Assembly: GCA_015680685.1 (NCBI GenBank) | Contig: MNCI01030356.1 | Coordinates: forward strand, 54,047-118,046 | Length of the DNA: 64,000 nucleotides | From: Gnetum montanum | Taxonomy: Eukaryota > Streptophyta > Gnetopsida > Gnetales > Gnetaceae | Direction: 5' to 3' | Part shown: positions 10,505 through 21,865 of the stretch, piece by piece | How positions within the stretch are numbered: position 1 is the stretch's first letter | Layout: every line of letters begins with the position of its first letter | The notes under the pieces: model-generated | What the model saw: only the letters and a program-made list of their open reading frames with translations | Told to the model about the DNA's origin: nothing | The model's database searches: none | Translations under genes and position numbers: made by a program

Positions 10505-12738
10505 ATGTCTTCTTCTCATAAGAGCAACTCACCACCTAAGGACCATACACGAGATAGTCAGCAGCATAAAATACATAGCCGAAATCAGCCAAGTCCTAAA
10601 CAATACAAGGTAGTTTATACTCATACCGATGAGTATATTTCAAACTTTATCTTTATCTTCCATCAAGATGAACAGCTGTGATGGAGAGATTTGCAAGGTA
10701 ACATCGTGTTACCCCCAGATCGATCAGTTCCAAACATGCTTCTCCGTGCCTTGGCACAAATTGGCATGACAAAATTATACGTTGAATACGTTGCAGAAGA
10801 TTTTGACTCACAGGATTATTATCCCACAAAAGCACAATGTATGAGGGACTCAAGGTAGGAGAGCCAACATACACTGTTGAAGGGCAAAGGTCTGCACATC
10901 CTTAGTGAAACTAGAGATGGTGAACCACTTATAACTAGTTCACTATCCAGAGATGTTCCCCCTCTTAATGAAAGTGAGGAGGTAGGGTATCAGAACCTAC
11001 AATCAATGATACATATCCCTAGGTCTAATGCTCGTGAACACCAACTATTCACAGAGGGAACAACCACTCATGCTAAGGATGACCACTTAGATTGTGATCA
11101 TGATTAGGGCTGGAGCAGCAGAAGAGAAGGTAGGAAACATCGTCATGGCAATGGTTCTCCTTCTTCTTCCCCTTCTTCACATCATTCACCCTCTCCTTCC
11201 ACATCTGGGCATAGCCATCATGAACAAAATGGAGAGGATAAAGGTAAGAAAAATGAGAGACCTTGACGAGAGAGTTGAGAGAGAGGACAAGGGCAAGGAT
11301 GTAGGGAAAGTAGGGAATGACGAAGACATCACAGGTGTCATGAAGCAGATGATCATGACGAGCCCCTATTTGCAACCCAAGGTATGCTTGACATAATGGA
11401 GGCTATTAGAATTCCCACAAGGCATTTAAAAGATAGTCGAATCAAACGTTTAGACATGAACAATATCCCACATTTTGAGGGGGGATACAACGCTGATCCA
11501 CAGCATCATTTACAAGCATTCCACGATGCCTGTGCCTTGAAGAATATAGAAAATGAGTGGAAAAAACTTAAGTTGTTCCCAAGGACACTCACCAAGGAAG
11601 CAGAGAGCTAGTACCAGTCCTTAGAACCAGAAACCATCAGGAGGTGGAGTACGATGTTAGAACTATTCAATGATAAGTATCAAACGTACTCCCAAGTGTC
11701 TAATTTGCATAAGCAGATCCAAGGCTGGAAGCAAGGTACTCATGAACCCTTGGATGCTACCATGACCCGCTACTACACATTGTTACATCATTTCCTGGGC
11801 CATGGTTACGCTCAGCAGGATCAACTTCGCCACATCGTGGATGGGCTAAGGCATGAAACAAGAAGAACCCTTGGGACTTATGCCCAAGGGAGACTATCAC
11901 AATTTAGAGCCCATGAAGTACATCGCTTGTTGGAGCAAGTAGCAAAAGAAGAAGGTGAGCTACGTAGAAGGGAAAGTGCGGAAGAATACAACCGTGATCC
12001 CTCTCTCGAAAGAAGGGAGTGAAATTTTGCGATGAAGAGGATGAGTCACCAATCGAAGAGTTGGTGAATAGGAAAACATTACTGATTCAAAAGTGAACAA
12101 TAGAAATAGTGGCTAAGGTAGATGACGTATGGAGTTCCTTAGACTCTAAAATTGAAACTATCGTAAAAATTGTAGAAGAGTCTAAGGTAGAACAAAGTAG
12201 TGACAAAGGTAAGGTGGAGAAATCTAGGCCCTGCACATAACAAGGGTAAGGGGAAAATTACTAACTCCGATGTGGTTGTGGATTTAGACACAGAAGATGA
12301 AGGTGGATGTGAGATCTGCCACTATGACCATCCTAAGGGATGTTGCCCAATCATCTCACATCTACAAGAGTCTGGGGTGTATGCACTTAATCCAAGACTT
12401 AATCAATGGCAAACACCTTGTAGGCTACCTTATCCCCAAGGTAACCCAAGGTAGTTCCACCAACCATTAACGTATTATCCAAGTGGAACTCCACCACAAC
12501 CCATCGGGCAGCATCAATAGTGGCAATACCCATACTCATGGGGGATGCCATCGCCGAAACATCAGTACCCTTACCGGTAGCCTGACCCTTATGGATATTA
12601 TGTGCAGTAGCCGATTTCTCCAAGTGATTCTATGAGTCACACAACTCCCCACCGTCACTACCAAGTTCGGGAGTACTTCAAAAGGACTGCTTCTCCTCCG
12701 GGAGACACTCCATACCCACACCATCCTCCAAATCCATC
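10505..12738 (+). pseudogene. gag of element B
   Basis: A single reading frame from the ATG at 10505 (MSSSHKSNSPPKD) to the N gap, broken only by scattered stops (for example at about 10679, 10857, 11105, 11609 and 12020), with no frameshift. This makes it one of the best preserved gags here. The gag core is at about 11480-12000 (HHLQAFHDACALKNI, KLKLFPRTL, WSTMLELFNDKYQTYSQVSN, LRHIVDGLRHETRRTLGTY). The knuckle CEICHYDHPKGCCP lies at about 12310 (C-x2-C-x3-H-x4-C plus one extra Cys). A Gln/Pro/Tyr-rich tail follows. Gag would form the particle and bind element RNA. Confidence 0.85.
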
Positions 12739-12914
12739 NNNNNNNNNNNNNNNNNNNNNNNNNNNNNNNNNNNNNNNNNNNNNNNNNNNNNNNNNNNNNN
12801 NNNNNNNNNNNNNNNNNNNNNNNNNNNNNNNNNNNNNNNNNNNNNNNNNNNNNNNNNNNNNNNNNNNNNNNNNNNNNNNNNNNNNNNNNNNNNNNNNNNN
12901 NNNNNNNNNNNNNN
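12739..12914. other. Assembly gap (176 N)
   Basis: A run of undetermined bases within the gag tail and protease linker of element B. Reading frames drawn across it are meaningless. Confidence 1.
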
Positions 12915-12944
12915 AAGCACCCTTCCATCCAAAATTAGAGCTTA

Positions 12945-13780
12945 ATGCATACGGTTATGTTAACACATACCATAATCAACAAGATCAAGCTAGGGCACCT
13001 TCCTAGGAAACTAATTGACCCTAGGAGTCCCTTAATCTATTTACAAATCGTTAGAAATGCACCACATAGGGCTCTTCTTGACTCAGGTTCCGGAGTCAAC
13101 TTAATTTCACGAGAGATGTATCAAGCCTGGAACCTGCCCCAACTTAAGAAGAGCAACATCCAATTAGAGCTAGCAGACTAGTCCATCACCATTCCCTTGG
13201 GATTGGTGGAGGACATCATTACCACTGTGTGTGTGGTTGGTCCTACCCAGTTGACTTCCTGGTGATTGAAGTTAACAAAAACGAAGGGGACTTCCCAATT
13301 ATAATGGGAAGGGCATGGTTGAGCACAATAGACACATGCCTTAGGATCCGCGATCTTTCCTTGGGAATTTTCAAGATAAACATTTATGGAAAGATCGAGA
13401 AGACGAAAGTTCCATGCATCACATACAGTGATTCATCGGGTGATGACATCAAGGAAATGCCTCCATGTAACAAGTTTGCCCTTGAAAATTTGAAACAAAG
13501 ATGCTTGTATGTAGCAACCACATAACTAGTAGAAGACACCCCATGGTTGAAAACTACTAGAAGGAGCAACCAAATATGCATGGAACGAACTGAGGCTACA
13601 ACCCATGCCAACAATGAAGGCATAGACACATTGGAATATGAGCGTCGCCAACTTCCACCCCTTAATCTAAGATCATCAATTGGGAGAAGTTGGACACTTC
13701 TTAGAAATTCAAATAGGCACTCATTATTTCAGATCTCTCCCTTTTCACTGAGTCATGGGGGAGATGGCCACCTATGCTAA
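12945..13780 (+). pseudogene. Aspartic protease of element B and joined tail
   Basis: The frame PLIYLQIVRNAPHRALLDSG leads into SGVNLISREMYQAW, with the catalytic DSG intact, then PLGLVEDIITTV. A shift occurs at a TG run near 13226, and the frame resumes as GWSYPVDFLVIEVN and GRAWLSTID. After about 13530 the tail (for example RSSIGRSWTLLRNSN) runs directly into the box 'gtcatgggggagatgg', which in A and D lies just after integrase. About 3.5-4 kb of pol is therefore missing by deletion. Confidence 0.8.
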
Positions 13781-15732
13781 TCATATGGGGCCCTCAGTTC
13801 TTTTTCAATTTTTGTTTTACATGTTTTTGTCTTACACATTTTTGTTTAACAACTTTCTTTAACTTTTCTTGTTTTTGTTTTACAACTTTCTTTAACTTTT
13901 CTTGATTTTGGTTTACAACATCGTTATAGTTTTTTCATTTTGTGTGTGTGTGTGTGTGTGATCCATCCTGTAAGTTTGTCACCCAATAAGTGTTCGGAAT
14001 GATGGTATGTACTATTTTCATATTGATTGCTAATGTTTGGTTTTTAACTTAAGTTATGATGTTGATACTAAGGTATGTTCTTTTGATATGGCAGGCAATG
14101 AGTTCACTTCATCCATCCATCCACAACACTCTATGGTCTCTCTTGACTTGGAAATGTATAGTCCCTTTCTTAATAAGAACTTAAACGAATCAGTGACTGG
14201 GTATTTCTCAAACTAAGGAAGGACTCAAGGTTTGAAAAGGGTGTGACTTCAAGGAAACTTGATACTTTTGTGTTGGCCATTCTCTTGGGTGCTTGAATGT
14301 TTTCTTCTTGAGTTTTCTTATCGTTCCGATGTTATCCAATTATCGGAAGCTGAGACAATAAAAATAATCAAGTCTTTGCATGGTGTGGTTCTCACGCATA
14401 AAAACACAAAACAAAAAAAAAGAAGGAAAGAAAAAAAGTGAGAATTCAAAGAACACCCCTTAGACAGAATAAACTTGGGCTACAAGCACTGGTTATGGAA
14501 CCAAAAGTGTTCCCTCTAACTAAGGCCCTTCTCGCTTCCCATTCTCTCCTTTGTTTCATCGGAATGGTGGTGGCTCTTTGGAGATGCATTCTTGTTATTC
14601 AAGAGGATAGTTCAGCCAAATGTATTGATGCAAAGTCACTGGATGTGGTTGGTTTGAGGCCAGAGTTGGAATGAGATTTGCTAAGTTCCATTAATCATGA
14701 AACACACAAGGGGCTGTACACCACCTTGTTCTTGGGATTTTCTTCCATTTTATTCTCTTCATCCTTCTCTCCATTATTCACCTCATTGCTAGTTATATCA
14801 TTAGTGTATATATTTTGGTTGATGCATTTTTTTCTTTGTGGTAAACGCTTGTGGTTAAGACTTTAACTCTTGTTCCAAATGACATTCCCAGAGCCTACGG
14901 ACTCTTTGAATGTGGGTTTGTCAGGGCATCAAGGGCATGATCCTGCTTTGGGGAGGACCCACTGACATTCCTATTTAGTGCATCCGTTAACTTCTTTTCC
15001 CTAACATTTTTGTAGTTAATTTTATTTTGTTCATTTCCATCTTGACATCCATTTCATCGATGCCATAGTTGTCCCTTTTTATCTATCTTTCTTACTCCTT
15101 TTCTTTCTCCATTCTAACACTACCAGAGGTTCGCGATTAGTCATGGGGGTACGGGGCCCTATTTTTTCGATTTTCTCCTAGCCCCAAATTTTTTGATTTT
15201 CTTCCTAACCCCTACACCTTCGGTAGTCATCATTATGATATCTTTCAGATCCGCAATCAGCCATACCACAACCTAGCCAATGAACTTACACCAAAGTAAG
15301 GTATCAATTACATGATGATTCATTTACCCTTGCTAATATAAGACTATGTTGTGTGTGCAGATGAAAATCAGACAACAACAGACTGGATTTAGAAGGAACG
15401 CTTGGAATGGAGCAGTGCTGAAAGCAACTATGCAAGGAGCAAGATCGATAACGTGCTTATGGATGGACAACGAAAGGTGCAATCTTGGCATTGGCAGCAG
15501 TAAGACTTCTTCTCTCCTCTATTCTCTTCTCTTTTCTCTCAGCTGGCAAATGAGGCCTGATGTTAATGTAATAAGGTGTTCACCCTTGTTGTCATGAACA
15601 CCAGTTGTTGAGTCTTGTAATGATAATCCATTCACATGTCATCCTATTAGTTCCATTCCCCTCAATAATCCCATACCTTCCCAATATTTTGTAAGGAACT
15701 CAAGGACGAGTTTTCATTTGGTCATGGGGGTA
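13751..15732 (+). other. 3' non-coding region and polypurine tract of element B
   Basis: Opens with gtcatgggggagatgg (about 13753). A T-rich tract of repeated 'ttttgttttaca' like units follows (13800-13925), then a short TG microsatellite (13940-13958), the conserved 'tctttgcatggtgtggtt' (about 14372) and 'gaattcaaagaacacccctt'. A second box tagtcatgggggtacgg lies at about 15138, and the final tract catgggggta (15723-15732) abuts the 3' LTR. Elements A, C and D share this order. No env-like frame is seen. Confidence 0.75.
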
Positions 15733-16766
15733 TGATGAGACGTGATTCGCATGAGCCATGATATCGTGGCCACCGTGATATCGCGTCGTCCCCTGTGATA
15801 TTGCATACGCGATATCGCGATCCATCGTCAACTCTATAAATAAGAGGCGGCTCTCCCTTATTTTCCCATCCTGGGCTAGAAGTAGGAAAACTCTGGTAGT
15901 TTGATCACTCCAAAGATAGAATATTTTCCATGTGCCTACAGTAGGAGTCCTAAAGTGAACGGATCTTTATTCGAGCAACATTGTACCTGAACACAAGTTG
16001 TGTACGACAATAAAGATGAACTTCCTAGATAAACCTTGCAGTGCATGGAATAGGATTTTATTTATTATTTTCTCTCTCACCCTTAAACTCCTAGAATGCA
16101 GTATGAGTACGACTTGATTACGAGCATCTAAGGATGTGTACGGTTAGTCAAGGAATCGGCTGCTCATCACAACGCGGTATGAGTACGAATTGATTACGAG
16201 CATCTAGTGTGACTACTTGGTAACCCAGTGGTGTATCCAGGATCTATGCTTGGTAATCCTAGTGGTAGTCATGCACCAAGATGTGTACAGTTAGTCAAGG
16301 AATTGGTTGCTCATCGCACTTAGGCTAGATTAGCTTTCTCAACCCTTTCCTCCTAGTTAAGTGCCTCAGTACGACCACTTCGAGCACGTGTGTTACCCAT
16401 GGTGATCCCAACAATGATTAGCGTTTGGTAGCCACGGTTGCATTGGTTCAGGGTATGTATAGTAAGTGGGAACAGATGCTAACAGTAGGTAATTTAAACT
16501 TAGTTCATTAGTTAGAGTTAGTTAGTTTCTCTAACCCTTCATCTCAATAGCATAGGAGAAAAAAATAAAAAGATATAAAAATCATATACCTCGGACTTAC
16601 TTAACCATACATCGTGACAACTACAAGTAAGTCTGGGAAGACAATGAATGATTAACCCTAAGTGTTCCATGGGGCGTGTAGGCACTTAGTCTGCAGAGTT
16701 CGATTGGATCGTGCGTGCTATGCTCATTTTGTATGGTTGAGTGTAGGGGTACCTTGCCACTCATCA
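15733..16766 (+). repeat. 3' LTR of element B (type 1)
   Basis: Starts TGATGAGACG and ends CCACTCATCA. GATATC-like boxes start at 15760, 15777, 15797 and 15811; TATAAATA is at 15835-15842, again 24 bp after the last box. It is longer (1,034 bp) than the disturbed 5' copy. Confidence 0.9.
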
Positions 16767-16771
16767 GGTAT

Positions 16772-18035
16772 GATGTCATTCTCACTTATCTTCTCACTCA
16801 AGAGATGCCACAAGAGTCGGACTGCCAAAAGAAACAATAGTTTCTTCACTAGGTGAAATGCTTCATGGAGATCAATGGGCACCTCTACAAGGTGTGCATC
16901 GACAACTTGGTTCATTGGTGTGTCCTTGATGCTGATCAATTGCATGTTCTCTAGGATGTTCATGAGGGTCCTTGTGGGGATCACTATCCAGGGAAATGCA
17001 TGGCCATTAAGATCTTGTTGGTAGGATATTACTGGCTAATACTTTTTAGGGATGCTCACCAATTTGTCAGCTCTTGTAAACATTGCTAATGTGATGGTGG
17101 AATGATCACTTGTAATGAGGGACCTCAATAGTGGATCCAACTATTGGAACCCTTCAACATCTAAGGCATTGACTTCATGTGTTCCATTATCCCCATGTCA
17201 AATGGAAATGTATACATCATAGTCACTGTTGACTATTGTATGAAATGGGAAAAAATAGCAGGCATCACCAATTGTACATCTTCTATTGTTGCTTGGTTTG
17301 TATAATAGAATGTTGTAAACAAGTTTGGTGTGCCATGTGCATTAATTTTTGATAATGGAATCCACTTTACAAGCACTACCTTTCACAAGCTCATGCAACA
17401 CTTGGGCGTTGAGCATAAATTAACAACACCTTATCATCCCCAAGCCAACGGTCAAGCTAAGGTTACAAATAGAAAAATCATTTGGGCATTGAACATGAAA
17501 CTTGACGATGCCCTCTGGGCCTACCACTCCACCTAGAAGCTCCCTATAGGATACTCTTCCTATGAGCTGGTGTATGAAAAATTGTCAACTCTTCGTATTC
17601 AATCCAAACTCCATACACTTTTAATAGCTTATGACCTTGACCTTAACTTAAGTCTAGCACAAAAAGAAAAATTAATGAATCTCAACTTGCTAGATGACAA
17701 CATTTGGTGGCCTTGCCATCTAACAAGTTGCACAAGGCATTTAGCAAAATGCACCATGGCCTTAGAATTAGGAAAATCAAATTTCAACCACGAGATAAGG
17801 TCCTCTACTAAAACTCCACACATGTGCCACAACGAACTAAGTTCTAAACATTGTGGGAAGGCCGTTATATTATTTTTGAAACTTTTTCTTTTGGGGCCAT
17901 GATGATCTACAAATTTGAGAGTCCAAATAAGACACAACTGGTCAACATGCAATAAATTAAACCTTTCCATGAGTATAAAGAAGCTAGTGTTTGCAACACC
18001 TCCTCAGATGGACAACCATAATTGATTTTTTGGAT
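16772..18035 (+). pseudogene. Integrase of element A (degenerate)
   Basis: Continues the pol of element A after nested B. The zinc-binding N-terminal part has DVHEGPCGDHYPGKC and later SSCKHC (about 16950-17090). The core has GIDFMCSI (about 17165), LIFDNGIHF (about 17346) and PYHPQANGQAKVTNRK (about 17430-17475), where the expected catalytic Glu after NGQA is Lys. The C-terminal part carries SLAQKEKLMNLNLLDD. Stops occur throughout. Integrase would insert the cDNA; this copy cannot, both for the stops and for the lost Glu. Confidence 0.85.
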
Positions 18036-18044
18036 CTCCTCCTT

Positions 18045-20044
18045 CCAACTTAGTCATGGGGGAGATGGACATCCATGCTAATCATATAAGTGGCTCTTCA
18101 ATTTTTCATCTTTTTGATTTTACACAGATTTTGTTTTACACCTTGTTATTTTTACAACTTTTTGTTTTATGCTTTCTTTAGCTTACACCTTTTTGTTTTT
18201 ACTTTATTAATTTTTTCCAATTTTTTTACAACATCATTAGTACATTTTATTTTTCTTGAATATTTACAATTTTTCATATATTTTTCTTTATTTTGGTGTG
18301 ATTTTCTTATTATGTTCTAATAATAATGTGCCTTATTGCCAACTAGGTATAGTATGGTTTGCTTGATGTGGGCATGTGATATTTAGTTATTTGATTGTTA
18401 GTGTTTGGATTCTAACTTTGAATTTTGTTACTAATATCTAAGAAATGGTTTCTTTTGCATGAAATAGGTAGTGAGTCCACATCATCCACCCATCCACAAA
18501 CTCTATGGTACATCTGATTTTCAAAGTGTGAGGTCTCTTTTCATTAATAAAACTTTCATGAACTTATGACCTTGGTAGTTTTCGGATTTATGAAGGATTC
18601 AAAGGTTTGAATAGGGTGTGACTTTAAGGGGACTCAATACTCTTTGTACTCTTCCACTTACTTGGGTGCATGGGTGTTTTCATGGATTTCTTATTATTCC
18701 ATATTGACCAATAACAAGAAGTTGAATAAGTCTTTGCATGGTGTGGTTCCTATCCAAAAATTCAAAAGTAAAAAAAAAAAAAAAGAAAAGTAAAAAAAAA
18801 AATACGGGAATTCAAAGCACACCCCTTAGACAAAATAAATAGGCTACAAGAACTAGTTATGGGATTAGAAAGACGGGTTACCCATGCCCAAAGGTCCCCT
18901 CTAACTAGGGCCCTTTCTCACTTCTTGCTTTTGTTTTCTTCTTAAATAAGGAACAATGGTTGTTCTATGTGAGCACTCTTGTATCTTAAGGGGTTGGACT
19001 AATCTTAGAGTGACAATGTGAAGTCACTAAACATGGTTGATTTTGGTTTGGACTAAGGATGGATTTTATCAGGTCATTTAACCACAAAATTCACAAGGGA
19101 CTTCATGTGACCTTAATCGAGAACTCCATTTACTTTCTCTCTCTCATCCATCTATGCTTTCCATGCCTCACCTCACTATTAGTGTTCATGTCCTTGTTTA
19201 ATGTCTTAGTTTGATGTGTCAAAATTCTTATGTAGTTTCTTCCGAGTTTTTGTATTAATCACCCATGGGTCCCATGGCCACCTTGGTTTGATGATATGCA
19301 AGGGCAACAATGGGCATGTGCTTGCTTTGGGGAGGATCCGCTTACATACCTTTCAGTTTGGTTAGTTTAGTTCTTTATCCTTAGGCATTCTCACAATCAA
19401 ATCCTTTTGTGTGTCCCATCAAGGACATCCAATTGTGCGTATCTTCACAATATTTTTCAGTGAAATCCTCTTTTGTTGTTGTTGTGAATTCTTTAATCCT
19501 CTTGAATCATTTCATTGCATTTGGGCTTTTTAGAATTTAATAATGGATTGCTTATCCATTTCACCCTATATTTCAGTCCTCTCGCTAATGCTATTAAAAG
19601 AATCAATTCACCATAATCATAACCTAGCCAAGAATAACTGCCAACGAGATAAGGTACCTAAAAGCTATAAGTTACACATTATACACTAATCTGTGATTTT
19701 GTTGGGATTGTAGTGGGAAGCATGAACTGGAAGTAGGACTATCTTCCCTAAGGAATAAGCAATAACACCATGCAACAAGGCCCCTTCATGATCATGGAAT
19801 CTTCTCCCTCGTTATTTAGCTACTGAAGGAGTTGGATGTTAGCTTTCGCCAGGGTGTTTAATTCTATTGTCATGAACACCAAATTTTGTAAAAGATTGTA
19901 AATTCATACATTTGGACACTTAGAATCTATCTATTTCATCTGAGTTAGTTTGCATGTTAGTCAATAATCCTCCTTTTGCATGTCAACAAGTTTTCTAGTC
20001 CTCTTGTTCACTTGAGGACGAGTTTTCATTCAGTTGTGAGGGTA
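18045..20044 (+). other. 3' non-coding region and polypurine tract of element A
   Basis: Same layout as in B: agtcatgggggagatgg (18052), a T-rich tract (18100-18290), 'tctttgcatggtgtggtt', an A-rich run (about 18768-18800), 'gaattcaaagcacacccctt', 'gcttgctttggggaggat', and the terminal tract gttgtgagggta before the LTR. No open reading frame of note. Confidence 0.75.
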
Positions 20045-20914
20045 TGATGAAGTGTATTTTGTCTGACTCTAATATTGGATATTCGATATCAGAGCCTTGA
20101 TATCAGATACTCAATATTGGAGATTAAGAAGTGATGTTGGATATCCGATATCGTGGGATGCATGCTAGCCTATAAATATAACACTTGGGCACATAGTTTG
20201 GGCATTGTTTCGCTAATAGAGTAGTTGAACTCTTGTAGTTTTATATAATAATCTTAGAGAATAGTCAGTGAGTGCCTGCAGCGTGGATTTGAGTTAGTTG
20301 TATGGTCCCTTATTTGAGTGGCAATGTACTTGGACACATTCCATGAATGAAAATAAGATTGAGATTGACTCTTATTCATTGCAGTACTTTGACTTAGATT
20401 AGGTTTTCTTTCCATGAAATTTACTTTTCATGTACTTAGTTAATATTTATGTTTCCATGCATATTAATGAAGTGGCAGAATGAGTGTGACTAGTTTCAAG
20501 TGTAAAGACCTATTCGCTGGGTTATTATTTGGTTCGCCTAGTAGCATAGCGTTTGATAATCTTAGGAGTGGATATGTGGGTTTAGGACATGTATGGTAAG
20601 CTGGGAATAGAGACTCATCCCCCGTAGGCTAGTTTAGACTTTACTTTCCATTGTTAATTAGTTTAAATAATTGATTTCTTTATTATTATTAGGAGTAGCA
20701 TAAGACCACAATAACATCAATTATCATATGCCTCACTTTGGACTAAACAATATGTGACAAAGCTACCACTTGTCCAAGTGGGAAGATAGGGAACTACGAT
20801 CAAGATGTAATGATCAAGATGCCACAACTAGTCCCATCCATGGAATTCAACCAAATCGTGCATGAACACTTGTGATTCATATGATTGGGCATAAGGGGTA
20901 CTCGCCACTCATCA
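20045..20914 (+). repeat. 3' LTR of element A (type 2)
   Basis: Starts TGATGAAGTG, ends CCACTCATCA. It contains a heptad array: units like GATATCN in 7-bp register start at 20078, 20085, 20099, 20106, 20113, 20133, 20140 and 20147, and TATAAATA begins at 20171, 24 bp after the last one. The target duplication ACTTG follows. Confidence 0.9.
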
Positions 20915-21228
20915 ACTTGTTTATTATGCTTTTTTATCATATCATTTAACTATAGAGTGAAACTTTGATTACGAGCAAGGTAACCTAGAATATGAATGAA
21001 CACATATTGTAACATAAAACTAGCTACCAATGGCTCGTATACATCATTAGGGAGAATGATTTTAGGTGTCTTAATCTCATCAACAATAGTAGAAGAAGGC
21101 TTTTCAATTTTTTGCTCACTAGCTTGTAATTATGCATTATTAGAATTAACAAAAATTTCCACATGAATAGAAGAAGTAGAAATTTTGGCATTAGTCAAAG
21201 AAATTGAATGTAATTTAGAATCTCCCAT
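20915..21228 (-). pseudogene. LINE ORF1-like relic, 5' half
   Basis: On the minus strand a possible start (MGDSKLHSISL) lies at 21228. The frame runs with two stops through VDEIKTPKIILPND and ILGYLARNQSFTL to NDMIKKHNKQ at the target duplication, and then continues in the same frame at 3707 (VIHCKYYS). This is the N-terminal part of a DUF4283-type ORF1. The good match across the join confirms where element A went in. Confidence 0.6.
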
Positions 21229-21479
21229 AGGGAAATTCTAGAGAGATTAAATTCATTGGAGAAAGATCAAAGAACGAGAAATTAGATCTATTAGAAAAAA
21301 TTAGATTGTTACTTTTCTTCAATAATGTATCTTTGGTTTCATAATAATTTTGTTAGTTTGTTAATTAACAATTTATTATGTTTATCTTATTTTAATGAAG
21401 TAGCTTTAGCTTCATGGTAATTTTATTGTGTTTTCATCTAATAACTTATTAGTTTGAGCATTAGTTTTAACTATTATGG
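21229..21479. other. AT-rich DNA, nothing recognised
   Basis: No coding or LTR signal stands out. It may include the 5' leader of the LINE relic on the minus strand. Confidence 0.3.
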
Positions 21480-21753
21480 AAGCATGATGAGTATTATCTT
21501 TTCTTCCAATTAAATAAATACCTTATGATGAATAGTATTTTTTCAACTGCACAATATTAAACATCATATGTCTTAGCTACACGTAACCATATGAACTAAG
21601 GGTTAAAATTAGTATACCTAGGAGGGTAGTGACCTATGATCAATGCTTAATGATGTAGAAATCCCACAAGAGTAGTTAATAGATTATGATTAGGTCATAT
21701 GTAATGCTTGTGATTTATATGGTTGAGTATATGGACTATATCATTGCTCATAA
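21480..21753 (+). repeat. Truncated LTR of element F (3' part only)
   Basis: Resembles the last quarter of the element A LTR ('acatcatatgtctt', 'atatggttgagtat') and ends GCTCATAA before a PBS-like site. The U3 part with TATA box and GATATC array is missing. The left border is approximate. Confidence 0.6.
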
Positions 21754-21772
21754 TTAGCATTGTTATTGGGGA
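21754..21772 (+). other. Primer-binding site of element F (tRNA-Asp type, degraded)
   Basis: ttagcattgttattgggga aligns with the B site at four differences, all C to T or G to A. Confidence 0.7.
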
Positions 21773-21865
21773 TTGGTGTTAGTATTCTAGCTTACTTAAC
21801 ATCATTCAAGATTTATCTTTCAAAAATATTAATATTTTATTAAGTCACACATACTAATAATTTTT

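Larger units (their letters stand above)
9522..16766 (+). mobile_element. Element B: non-autonomous gag-protease LTR retrotransposon nested in A
   Basis: The boundaries are set by the 5-bp target duplication GGTAT (9517-9521 and 16767-16771) and by LTR ends TAATGAG (first TG mutated to TA) and CTCATCA. It splits the pol region of element A. It carries gag and protease, then passes straight into the 3' non-coding region: RT, RNase H and integrase are absent. Movement would have needed enzymes from a related full-length element. Three runs of N (10178, 10346, 12739-12914) lie inside it. Confidence 0.9.
3708..20914 (+). mobile_element. Element A: Athila-like Ty3/gypsy LTR retrotransposon (with nested element B)
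   Basis: Both LTRs are present (3708-4562 and 20045-20914) and the element is flanked by a perfect 5-bp target duplication ACTTG (3703-3707 and 20915-20919). Without nested element B it is about 10 kb. The order is LTR, PBS, gag, protease, RT, RNase H, integrase, non-coding region, polypurine tract, LTR, the Ty3/gypsy order. The coding region is full of stops and shifts, so it is dead. The two LTRs are visibly diverged, which indicates an old insertion. It landed in the LINE ORF1-like relic. Confidence 0.9.

Noticed and set aside
11073-11396. Two 100-codon frames on opposite strands
   Set aside because: Shadows of the charged gag region of B, whose own frame runs through here.
12536-13006. 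Frames spanning the N run on both strands
   Set aside because: They consist mostly of unknown residues from the assembly gap; only the flanking gag and protease codons are real.
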